A DNA stretch of 7,319 nucleotides from CAYUAG01 sp964554015 (GCA_964554015.1 CAZKMO010000162.1:1-7319); one strand, 5' to 3'. Shown: positions 1-5,892, counted from the stretch's first letter. The notes: generated by a model not told the origin, from the sequence alone. Made by a program: numbers and translations.

Positions 1-1055
1 AACTGGACAGATATAGATATCTGGGCTTTAAATTTTTCACACCACCACCCCCTTTGTCCCTGGGGATCCTTGGGATAGGGTTCCTCCCAAGGTGTGCCAT
101 CCGGAAGGCCATACCAGCATTTTCCCACTCCCTTAGTACCTACAAATATAACCGCAGAACAGGTACCACAGGTAATCCAGGCACCTCCTACCCATTCATC
201 AGCTTCTTTAAAGTTATTTATCGTTATGGTGTCAGCCGTGATAATATGTTGATTTCCTTCCTGCTGAATTCCATATAACATCAGGGGGATTACATTTTTA
301 ATGGTATCACCCTCTGCCATATTTTCAGGGAAAGGATCATAGGCGAATAGTGCGGGTCCCCTGCCGCTCCACAAGCCGTCACGGAACCTTCCGCAGGCAA
401 GACGCATTCTTGGTCCTATTTGTTCCGCAGCTGCATCCGGGATTTCAAAAATATAATCATTTGATACATAATTGGAATAGATACTGAAAAACCATCCTCC
501 GTGGGATTGAGGATCTGACAGGTTTAAACCACACATCATATGAGATGGATTTCTTGCCCCCTCCTGCAGATGTTGTCCCCAGACAAAATGGAGTCTGCCC
601 TCATCATCTTCAGATGGAGAAGGAAGGTATTCCAGCCCCACTCTGATCATTTCATAAAAAAGCGGATTACCTTTACTGTCCTGAAACAGGTCTTTGCGTA
701 CATTTTGGAAATTCTGAAGGGTGTGGGCTGAGTTGAGTTCATCCAGATTTTTTGATTCTGATATGATTGGGACAGGAATGTTGATTTCAGATATATACAT
801 ATTCCAATCGTGGCCTACCCCAAAAAGGGAGCCCGGGTAGCCGTCTGCAGGTCCGGCAGAGTCTCCTTTTGGATAGTAGGTCAGAGCGCTTCCACCCCAG
901 TACCAGCCGTATGCAAAAAGAGAAGTGTTGGGTAAACGAAATGCACCTTCATATTCCAGATTTTCAGGTTGAATGAGTTGACCAAAGCTTGGGAGTGATG
1001 ATGTCAGCATAAAAGTATTTATTGATAATAAAAGGGTAAAGTTAATAATTTTCAT
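1..1055 (-). CDS. Secreted protein of unknown function, 3' end outside window
   Basis: An open frame of 351 complete codons runs from ATG at 1055-1053 to the left edge without a stop, so the C-terminus is missing. An AAGAGAG ribosome-binding-like stretch (1063-1069, minus strand) lies 7 bases before the start. Residues 1-25 look like a Sec signal peptide: a short basic start, a hydrophobic core, and a probable cut after Ser-Phe-Gly at 25. The mature part has no obvious membrane helix and is rich in aromatic residues and glycine, for example YGWYWGG near 49-55, GHDW at 81-84 and RGWWCEKF at 335-342. It carries six cysteines (175, 221, 296, 299, 313, 339), including a CGTC pair at 296-299. I do not recognise a named family. 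The overall look (GAFRLP, GGSAL, FVGTKG, GKCWYG) recalls uncharacterised secreted proteins of planctomycetes and related bacteria, perhaps with a beta-propeller-like fold, but that is from memory and weak. The gene is transcribed divergently from the histidine kinase. Confidence 0.85.
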   Translation of the reverse strand, partial: MKIINFTLLLSINTFMLTSSLPSFGQLIQPENLEYEGAFRLPNTSLFAYGWYWGGSALTYYPKGDSAGPADGYPGSLFGVGHDWNMYISEINIPVPIISESKNLDELNSAHTLQNFQNVRKDLFQDSKGNPLFYEMIRVGLEYLPSPSEDDEGRLHFVWGQHLQEGARNPSHMMCGLNLSDPQSHGGWFFSIYSNYVSNDYIFEIPDAAAEQIGPRMRLACGRFRDGLWSGRGPALFAYDPFPENMAEGDTIKNVIPLMLYGIQQEGNQHIITADTITINNFKEADEWVGGAWITCGTCSAVIFVGTKGVGKCWYGLPDGTPWEEPYPKDPQGQRGWWCEKFKAQISISVQ

Positions 1056-1145
1056 AATTTAACTCTCTTAACCTTGACATTTTATAATTTTATCATTACA
1101 TTAACAGAATTTATAATAAAAAGCAAGGATTAAATTTTTATGGGA

Positions 1146-1174
1146 TTAATAGAGTCTACTAGTAATAATATAAT
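1146..1174 (+). promoter_or_regulatory. Candidate sigma-70-type promoter for the histidine kinase
   Basis: TTAATA at 1146-1151 (4 of 6 to TTGACA) is followed after exactly 17 bases by a perfect TATAAT at 1169-1174. Transcription would begin near 1181, giving a leader of about 38 bases before the GTG start. In such AT-rich DNA TATAAT-like words are common. A second perfect TATAAT at 1112-1117 has only a poor -35. Confidence is therefore moderate to low. Confidence 0.4.
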
Positions 1175-1177
1175 AAA

Positions 1178-1195
1178 ATTTGAATAATATTTGAA
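1178..1195 (+). promoter_or_regulatory. Direct repeat, possible operator
   Basis: ATTTGAA occurs twice, at 1178-1184 and 1189-1195, with starts 11 bases apart, about one helical turn. The pair covers the predicted transcription start and lies just upstream of the AGGAA ribosome-binding site. Tandem half-sites at one-turn spacing are typical of OmpR/PhoB-class regulators. The AT-rich setting makes chance a real alternative. Confidence 0.25.
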
Positions 1196-1218
1196 ATTAT
1201 AAAAGGAAACATTTCTTT

Positions 1219-2709
1219 GTGAAAGACAAAAATAAAACAAAAGTTCAACCCCTCGAGGATTTAGAAATATTACGAACCGGAGATATAAATATTCGGACCG
1301 GGGAAAAATCTGAAATAAATGAAGAACAAGACAGTTGGTTGGTTAAATTATTACCGGTAGCAGTAATTGTACTCTGTAAAGATAAAATTATTTTGGTAAA
1401 TGATGCAGGGGTTAAATTAGTAGAAGCTCAAAGTGCTGAGGAACTTATTGGCCATTCCTTTTTGAAATTTGTCTATCCTGAACATCGAGATTTAGTCAGC
1501 AAAGAATTAAGGGAAGGGCTTAAAAAAAGCGTTACAATTACTTTAATTGATAAGAAATTTATTCGGCTCGATAATAAGGTTATTGATGTAGAGATAATTG
1601 CAACACCGTTTAAGTATAAAAACAAACCAGCTATGCTGACTATGGTAAGGGATATATCCAGACGTATACAAGCTGAGAAGTCTTTAAAGGAAAGTGAAGA
1701 GAGATTAGAGTTTGCCGTAAAGGGAACCGGAGCAGGATTGTGGGACTGGATGATCCAAACCGATGAAATGGTATATAATAAAGGGTGGGCTCAAATTATA
1801 GGGTATAATCTGGATGAAATCTCTCCGATTGACAGTAAAACCTTTGAAAAGTATTGCCATCCAGATGATTTAAAGAGATCGAACAAACTTTTAGAGAAGC
1901 ATCTTAAGGGAGATAGTGAATATTATGAATGTGAGTTAAGAAAGAGGCATAAAAAAGGAAACTGGATATGGGTGCTGGATAAAGGGAAAATTGTGGAATG
2001 GGATAATGAGGGCAAACCCGTACGAATGTCCGGTATTCATTTGGATATCACTGCACGTAAACTGGCCGAATCTCAGATCAAGAAAGATTTACGAGAAAAA
2101 GAGGTTATGTTGAAGGAGATTCATCACCGGGTGAAAAATAATTTAAATTTAATTAAGAGTCTCTTAAATCTGCAGGCTAAAACTATCAAGACCAAAAAGC
2201 AGGCCCTGGAATCCTTTAAGGAAAGTAGAGATAGAATATTCACCATGGCACTGGTGCATGAAAGCTTATATAAAGCAGATGATTTTACCAAGGTTGATAT
2301 GGCTTCCTATATCAATGATTTATCCAGAGAAATTGTTCGTCTCCATCACAATGGAAAGAAGATATTTTTAAAAGTTAAAGTTGAAGATGTTTTTTTAGAC
2401 ATTAATACAGCCATCCCTTGCGGACTTATTATTAATGAACTTATCACCAATGCCATCAAGTATGCTTTTTCCGAGGATAGTAAAGGTGAAATACGAATCA
2501 ATTTAAAGGATAATAAAAGTAATAAGTATGAGTTATCTATACAAGATAATGGTAAGGGAATACCGGAAAAGTTTGAGAATCAATATCCAGATTCTTTTGG
2601 TTTAAAACTGGTCAATTTACTGGCCAAACAGATTAATGGTAAGTTGAAAGTCAGTTGTAATAAAGGATCACATTTTAGAATCATTTTCCCCATTGCACAT
2701 ATTGATTAA
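1219..2709 (+). CDS. Soluble PAS-PAS sensor histidine kinase, HisKA_2 type
   Basis: The 496-residue protein should autophosphorylate on histidine and pass the phosphate to a response regulator not seen in this window. No signal peptide or membrane helix is present, so it is probably cytoplasmic. The order is: a first PAS domain (about 38-148) ending in the TMVRDISRR linker, a second PAS of PAS_3 type (about 161-281) with LWDW, HPDD and WIWVLDKG and ending in LDITARK, a HisKA_2 dimerisation and phospho-acceptor region (about 290-375) with EIHHRVKNNL (acceptor probably His303), and a HATPase_c domain (about 395-492). In the last, the N box is N406-E407 to N411, the G1 box is D443-N-G-K-G447 and the G2 region is F460-G-L-K-L. 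All key catalytic boxes are intact. The start is GTG, supported by AGGAA at 1204-1208, 10 bases upstream. The PAS signal (ligand, redox or light) cannot be read from the sequence. HisKA_2 kinases often partner with stand-alone or output-less regulators. Confidence 0.93.
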   Translation: MKDKNKTKVQPLEDLEILRTGDINIRTGEKSEINEEQDSWLVKLLPVAVIVLCKDKIILVNDAGVKLVEAQSAEELIGHSFLKFVYPEHRDLVSKELREGLKKSVTITLIDKKFIRLDNKVIDVEIIATPFKYKNKPAMLTMVRDISRRIQAEKSLKESEERLEFAVKGTGAGLWDWMIQTDEMVYNKGWAQIIGYNLDEISPIDSKTFEKYCHPDDLKRSNKLLEKHLKGDSEYYECELRKRHKKGNWIWVLDKGKIVEWDNEGKPVRMSGIHLDITARKLAESQIKKDLREKEVMLKEIHHRVKNNLNLIKSLLNLQAKTIKTKKQALESFKESRDRIFTMALVHESLYKADDFTKVDMASYINDLSREIVRLHHNGKKIFLKVKVEDVFLDINTAIPCGLIINELITNAIKYAFSEDSKGEIRINLKDNKSNKYELSIQDNGKGIPEKFENQYPDSFGLKLVNLLAKQINGKLKVSCNKGSHFRIIFPIAHID

Positions 2710-2850
2710 GTATAATTATTTATATTATTTCTTAAGGAATCATTTCTCTTTACTTCTTTCCTTATTCTTGTATTTGTTTTTACCCTTAATTTTTCTTAAA
2801 TTCAAAAATGATTTTGTCATATGGTTCGATATGGTGAATTGGAGGTACTT

Positions 2851-3420
2851 ATGATAATTTATACCCATTATTTTGATACTGCTGGTAAACATAATACAGA
2901 TCCTACTCTGGATATGGTTAAGGAGTGGTCAGAAAAATTAAATATAAATAAAATCGTAGTGGCATCAACCAGCGGGGAAACCGGTGTAAAAGCAGTAAAA
3001 AAATTTGGTCCGGAGAGGGTCATAGTTGTTTCTCATTCCACTGGTTTTAAAAAGGAGGGGGAACAGGAACTTTCGGATGAAATGAGAAAGAAAATTGAAA
3101 AACAAGGAACAACCGTTCTTACCTGTCAGCATGCTCTGGCAGGAGTGAGCCGGGCAATTCGATATCAGCTGCATACCTATGAAGTGGATGAAATAATTGC
3201 CAATGTTTTGCGAATATTTGGACAGGGGATGAAGGTAGCAGTTGAAATTGCTTTGATGGCAGCAGATGCAGGATTGATATCAACTGACCAAGATGTTATC
3301 TCGGTGGGGGGGACAATGAGGGGTGCGGATACAGCCATTGTTTTAAAACCGAATAATGTTTGCCGGTTTTTTGACCTTGAAGTAAAGGGAGTTTTGTGTA
3401 AACCCTGGGAGATTGGGTAA
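2851..3420 (+). CDS. Stand-alone pyruvate kinase C-terminal-like (PK_C) protein
   Basis: This 189-residue protein consists of one alpha/beta domain of the kind at the C-terminus of pyruvate kinase, without the catalytic barrel. Visible blocks include VVASTSGETGVKAVKKFG (37-53), VVSHSTGF (59-66), TCQHALAGVSRAIR (91-104), RIFGQGMKVAVEIALMAADAGLI (121-143) and VISVGGTMRGADTAIVLKP (149-167). In pyruvate kinase this domain binds allosteric effectors. Proteins made only of it are known in bacteria and archaea, but I know of no established reaction, so a small-molecule-binding or regulatory role is inference. I chose ATG 2851 rather than the in-frame ATG at 2821 because a strong GGAGG (2841-2845) sits 5 bases before it and would lie inside the coding region of the longer form. 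The TAA stop overlaps the first unit of a 7-base repeat array. It is preceded by a 141-base gap after the kinase and need not be co-transcribed with it. Confidence 0.88.
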   Translation: MIIYTHYFDTAGKHNTDPTLDMVKEWSEKLNINKIVVASTSGETGVKAVKKFGPERVIVVSHSTGFKKEGEQELSDEMRKKIEKQGTTVLTCQHALAGVSRAIRYQLHTYEVDEIIANVLRIFGQGMKVAVEIALMAADAGLISTDQDVISVGGTMRGADTAIVLKPNNVCRFFDLEVKGVLCKPWEIG

Positions 3421-3445
3421 AGATAAAGGATAAAGGATAAAGTAA
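3418..3445 (+). repeat. Heptanucleotide tandem array, AAAGGAT type
   Basis: Four consecutive 7-base units: TAAAGAT, AAAGGAT, AAAGGAT, AAAGTAA. The first contains the stop codon of the PK_C-like gene. The unit is closely related to the AAAAGAT units at 5802-5864. Confidence 0.8.
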
Positions 3446-3450
3446 AAAAA

Positions 3451-3480
3451 GGTATTGGGTATAAGGTATAGGGTATAAGG
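3451..3480 (+). repeat. Heptanucleotide tandem array, GGTATAR type
   Basis: Four 7-base units in register (GGTATTG, GGTATAA, GGTATAG, GGTATAA) at 3451-3478, followed by GG and a decayed GGTTTTG copy that starts at 3479. It follows the AAAGGAT array after 5 bases of A/T/G sequence. The plus strand of both arrays lacks C. Confidence 0.8.
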
Positions 3481-3487
3481 TTTTGGA

Positions 3488-3508
3488 TTGTGAAGGTTGA
3501 ATTGAGAA
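3488..3508 (+). repeat. Weak heptanucleotide array, TTGNGAA type
   Basis: Three 7-base units in register: TTGTGAA, GGTTGAA, TTGAGAA. A more divergent TGCGATA follows. Taken alone this would be marginal. It is listed because it bridges clear 7-base arrays on both sides. Confidence 0.45.
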
Positions 3509-3517
3509 TGCGATATT

Positions 3518-3538
3518 CAGAAGTCAGTAGTCAGAGAG
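3518..3538 (+). repeat. Heptanucleotide tandem array, CAGNAGT type
   Basis: Three 7-base units: CAGAAGT, CAGTAGT, CAGAGAG. The unit differs from the arrays upstream but keeps the same period. Confidence 0.6.
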
Positions 3539-3541
3539 GGG

Positions 3542-3569
3542 TTAACTTCTAACATCTAAAAACTAATTA
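3542..3569 (+). repeat. Heptanucleotide tandem array, CTAANNN type
   Basis: Four 7-base units: TTAACTT, CTAACAT, CTAAAAA, CTAATTA. The (T/C)TAA core recurs at every seventh base. The array ends 21 bases before the preferred start of the next gene, so it lies in that gene's leader if the leader is transcribed from upstream. Confidence 0.6.
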
Positions 3570-3590
3570 TAGAATAATATGGGCATAATT

Positions 3591-4028
3591 ATGAAAAAAG
3601 TTGTCTGTTTTTTTATGGTTTGTTTATTTCTGGGATCTGTCCTTCTAACCTGCAGTGATCCCCTTTCAGAGGGAGGGGGGGCAGTAATCAGGATTCTGGT
3701 GGATGAACCTTTGGAAAGGGCCAGGCATACGGTATACTGGGATGGGAAAAATGATAAGGAAGAGTATGTCACTCCCGGGACCTACTATGCCCGGCTTTAT
3801 AATAATATACAATCTGATGATCAGCAATCCATGCTGGTAGATGAGGGGGGAATCCCTGAGGCAAATTATAAAGGCCAGCCCATAGAATACGGAAGTTTTG
3901 GAATTTTTGAGATAGAAAGTGTTGAACCGGATACCTTTAAAGTTAAAGAAGGAACTAATATTACCTTTATTATTGGTGATCAGGCGGCAGGGAAGACTGT
4001 TCGTTTGGTTATAAGAAATAAGAAATAA
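3591..4028 (+). CDS. Small exported or lipoprotein-like protein with FlgD Ig-like motif
   Basis: This 145-residue protein is probably exported. Residues 1-20 (MKKVV start, hydrophobic core) form a signal sequence ending LLTC, with Cys21 as a possible lipidation site. The box is imperfect, since Thr at -1 and Leu at -2 are unusual, so it may instead be cut by ordinary signal peptidase or stay anchored. The core at about 47-70 (TVYWDGKNDKEEYVTPGTYYARLY) matches the signature of FlgD-type Ig-like domains, which follow the pattern WDG, then D or N, then GxY, and occur in flagellar hook caps and in many C-terminal sorting or adhesive modules. No other domain is visible, and it is far too short to be FlgD. 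The role is unknown, perhaps a cell-surface beta-sandwich. An in-frame ATG at 3579 would add four residues. I prefer 3591 for its typical signal-peptide start, although neither has a good ribosome-binding site. The Smr gene starts 4 bases after its stop. Confidence 0.78.
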   Translation: MKKVVCFFMVCLFLGSVLLTCSDPLSEGGGAVIRILVDEPLERARHTVYWDGKNDKEEYVTPGTYYARLYNNIQSDDQQSMLVDEGGIPEANYKGQPIEYGSFGIFEIESVEPDTFKVKEGTNITFIIGDQAAGKTVRLVIRNKK

Positions 4029-4032
4029 TCTG

Positions 4033-4329
4033 GTGAGTAAGAAAAAGAATGACAATATTCCGGAGGAGTTCAAACAGGGTATACAGGTTACCGATACTCT
4101 TGATCTGCATGGATTTTTCCCGGAGCAGATTCCTGATATTGTAGAAAGTTTTGTTGAAAATGCCCGGGAATTACACTTAAAAACCTTGAGAATAATTCAC
4201 GGTAAAGGGAAAAGCAGACTTAAGTTTGAAGTACATCGGGTGTTAAGAAAATCACCCCAGGTAAAAAAATTTTATGATGCCTCTTTGAATGCCGGGGGAT
4301 GGGGAGCCACTGTGGTGGAGTTGTTATGA
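4033..4329 (+). CDS. Stand-alone Smr-domain protein
   Basis: The 98-residue protein is almost entirely one Smr (small MutS-related) domain. The diagnostic motifs are in order: LDLHG at 23-27, the IIHGKGKSRLK loop at 54-64, and GGWGATVVEL at 88-97. Smr domains are nucleases or nucleic-acid binders found at the C-terminus of MutS2 and in SmrA/SmrB. SmrB and MutS2 act on collided ribosomes, while other members nick DNA or RNA. The DxH motif (Asp24, His26) and the HGKG loop are intact, so nuclease activity is plausible but not shown. The N-terminal 20 residues are a charged leader without the extension seen in SmrB. The start is GTG, 4 bases after the upstream stop and without a clear ribosome-binding site, which suggests translational coupling to the preceding gene. 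Confidence 0.92.
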   Translation: MSKKKNDNIPEEFKQGIQVTDTLDLHGFFPEQIPDIVESFVENARELHLKTLRIIHGKGKSRLKFEVHRVLRKSPQVKKFYDASLNAGGWGATVVELL

Positions 4330-4402
4330 TCTGTTCTCGCACAGAGTGTATTCGAAGAGAAGTGATTTGACAAGATTCTGTTTGCATTAAACCAGAGGAG
4401 TC

Positions 4403-5875
4403 ATGAAATCCAGTAAAAGCATTCAGATCATCATTGGTTCTACAACCTTATTGTTATCGATTTTGCTCTATACACTGTCCCTAGACACTTTTACTCCCGT
4501 ACCTTCTTTGGTTTTACGGATACTAAGGGCTGTTTTAATTTTTACAGCTATAATTATCCTGTTAGAACATTTATTTAATTTTCAAACCTTTACCAAAATA
4601 CTGCTGGGAATGATCTTGGGCACTATAGCCGGACTGGTTTTTGAATCAGGTATTACGGAATTGAAACCGATAGGCACTGCTTTTATCAGATTGATTCAAA
4701 TGATTGTTATTCCTTTGGTTTTTGCCTCTTTGGTAGTTGGTACTGCCAGTCTGGGGGATGGGAAGAAAATGGGACGTATTGGGATTAAAACGCTGTTATA
4801 CTATTTTGTTACTACAGCATTTGCGGTGATCCTTGGATTAATGCTCGCTAATCTATTTAAACCGGGCAGCGGACTTTCTACAGATCTTCAAAATGAACTC
4901 ATGCAGAATTATCAGGCCCAAATCGGAGAAAAGTTATCCCATGTTCAGGAAGACACCAACCTCATGGATACAGTTTTAAATATCATTCCCACAAATCCCT
5001 TTAAAGCTCTTTCCCAGGGAGAACTGCTGCAGATAATATTTTTTGCCATTCTATTGGGATTGGGCCTGGCTTTACTGCCCAGAAAGAAATCATCTTCAGT
5101 CCTGGCCTTTTTTGACGGGATTAATGATGCAGCCATAAAAGTCGTTAATATAGCCATTAAGCTTGCTCCCTATGGAGTGTTTGCTTTATTGGCATCAGTG
5201 GTCAGCAGTTTTGGGATTGATATTTTATTTTCATTATTAAAATATGCCTTAATCACTATTCTGGGGATGATGATTATGATATTTTTATATCCGATTATAG
5301 TGTTTTTATGTACCGGGATTAGTCCCTTAACCTTTGTTAAATCCATGCGATCGCCACAAATGATTGCCTTCAGTACCAGCTCCAGTGCCGCTGCTTTACC
5401 GGTTACCATTAATACCTGTGAACAAGAACTGGGAGTTTCCAAGAATGTATCCAGTTTTGTGCTTCCACTGGGAGCTACGGTAAATATGGATGGCACTGCT
5501 CTTTATCAGGGTGTTTCAGCTCTTTTTATTGCCCAGGTATATGGAATGTCCCTTAGCCTGGGGGATCAATTAACCATTGTTCTGACTGCAACCTTGGCTT
5601 CTGTTGGTACAGCCGGAGCACCGGGGGCAGGAATGTTGATGCTGGTACTGGTTTTAAAACAGGTTGGTATTCCCCTGGAAGGCATCTCACTCATTCTGGG
5701 AGTAGAACGTATTCTGGATATGTTTCGTACCACAGTAAACATTACCGGAGATGCCTCAGCCGCAGTAATAGTAGCGGGTACGGAAGGGGAGTTGGAAAAA
5801 TCAAAGATCAAAGACAAAAGACAAAAGAAAAAAGAAAAAAAACAAAAGATAAAAGATAAAAATGAGAATAGGTAA
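4403..5875 (+). CDS. Dicarboxylate/amino acid:cation symporter (DAACS, SDF family)
   Basis: The 490-residue membrane protein resembles the glutamate/aspartate transporter family of GltPh, GltT and DctA, which takes up acidic amino acids or C4-dicarboxylates with Na+ or H+. The conserved core is clear: TM1 from about 65 (ILLGMILGTIAGLVF), a serine-rich HP1 tip STSSSAAALP (324-333), TM7 NMDGT (361-365), HP2 with GTAGAPGAG (402-410), and TM8 RILDMFRTTVNITGD (436-450). Asp439, Arg442, Asn446 and Asp450 match GltPh Asp394, Arg397, Asn401 and Asp405. The equivalent of Arg397 marks acidic amino acid binding, so glutamate or aspartate is the best guess. Two features are odd. About 60 extra residues at the N-terminus contain two hydrophobic stretches (about 7-26 and 36-56). 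A 26-residue tail (465-490) with 12 Lys and 2 Arg is encoded by a 7-base repeat array. The ATG has AGAGGAG just upstream (4394-4400). The gene lies 73 bases after the Smr gene. Confidence 0.95.
   Translation: MKSSKSIQIIIGSTTLLLSILLYTLSLDTFTPVPSLVLRILRAVLIFTAIIILLEHLFNFQTFTKILLGMILGTIAGLVFESGITELKPIGTAFIRLIQMIVIPLVFASLVVGTASLGDGKKMGRIGIKTLLYYFVTTAFAVILGLMLANLFKPGSGLSTDLQNELMQNYQAQIGEKLSHVQEDTNLMDTVLNIIPTNPFKALSQGELLQIIFFAILLGLGLALLPRKKSSSVLAFFDGINDAAIKVVNIAIKLAPYGVFALLASVVSSFGIDILFSLLKYALITILGMMIMIFLYPIIVFLCTGISPLTFVKSMRSPQMIAFSTSSSAAALPVTINTCEQELGVSKNVSSFVLPLGATVNMDGTALYQGVSALFIAQVYGMSLSLGDQLTIVLTATLASVGTAGAPGAGMLMLVLVLKQVGIPLEGISLILGVERILDMFRTTVNITGDASAAVIVAGTEGELEKSKIKDKRQKKKEKKQKIKDKNENR
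5802..5864 (+). repeat. Heptanucleotide tandem array inside the end of the symporter gene
   Basis: Nine 7-base units in unbroken register: CAAAGAT, CAAAGAC, AAAAGAC, AAAAGAA, AAAAGAA, AAAAAAC, AAAAGAT, AAAAGAT, AAAAATG. The consensus is MAAAGAY. All of it is read as coding sequence for the lysine-rich C-terminus of the DAACS protein. The unit is a close relative of the array at 3418-3445. Confidence 0.85.
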
Positions 5876-5892
5876 TAGGGGATAGGAGGGTA
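5865..5892 (+). repeat. Heptanucleotide array, ATAG-core type
   Basis: Four further units continue the same 7-base register: AGAATAG, GTAATAG, GGGATAG, GAGGGTA. The symporter stop codon TAA (5873-5875) lies inside the second unit. An A-rich block followed by a GGnATAG-like block is the same order as at 3418-3480. Confidence 0.6.

Larger units (their letters stand above)
1056..1218. promoter_or_regulatory. Divergent intergenic region between secreted protein and histidine kinase
   Basis: This very AT-rich spacer must hold the promoters of both divergent genes. The best plus-strand candidate and a direct repeat are listed separately. An 8-base palindrome TACTAGTA sits at 1157-1164, inside the spacer of the candidate promoter. 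On the minus strand I see several TATAAA-like words but none paired with a convincing -35 element, so the promoter of the secreted-protein gene is not assigned. Confidence 0.6.

Noticed and set aside
54..731. Two plus-strand open frames (54-278 and 540-731)
   Set aside because: They lie inside the long minus-strand secreted-protein frame, which has a signal peptide and protein-like composition. Their own products look like out-of-frame translation.
1074..1102. Perfect TTGACA at 1074-1079 as a kinase promoter
   Set aside because: At 17 bases the partner -10 is only TACATT, and the leader would be about 110 bases. The pair at 1146-1174 is better.
2731..2763. AAGGAA / TTCCTT inverted repeat after the kinase gene as a terminator
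   Set aside because: The loop is about 18-20 bases, the stem is AT-rich and short, and there is no clean T-run at the base.
2797..2840. Promoter candidates for the PK_C-like gene (TTGTTT...TAAATT and TTGTCA near 2814)
   Set aside because: Both have poor matches. The second would overlap the ribosome-binding site. Neither stands out from the AT-rich background.
2821..2850. Longer start for the PK_C-like protein at ATG 2821
   Set aside because: The strong GGAGG at 2841-2845 is placed for ATG 2851, and residues encoded from 2821 do not resemble the family start.
3418..3569. CRISPR array or transposon end
   Set aside because: Repeat units are 7 bases long without unique spacers, there are no cas genes, and there is no terminal inverted repeat or transposase.
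3666..4073. Minus-strand frame opposite the exported protein and Smr genes
   Set aside because: It overlaps two plus-strand genes with clear motifs and shows no family-like sequence.
4330..4345. Small hairpin after the Smr gene (TCTGT / ACAGA)
   Set aside because: The stem is only 5 bases with no T-tract. It is too weak to call a terminator, and the next gene follows closely.
4367..4395. TTGACA at 4367-4372 as a promoter of the DAACS gene
   Set aside because: No -10-like hexamer occurs at 16-18 bases, and the position would put the transcription start at or past the start codon.
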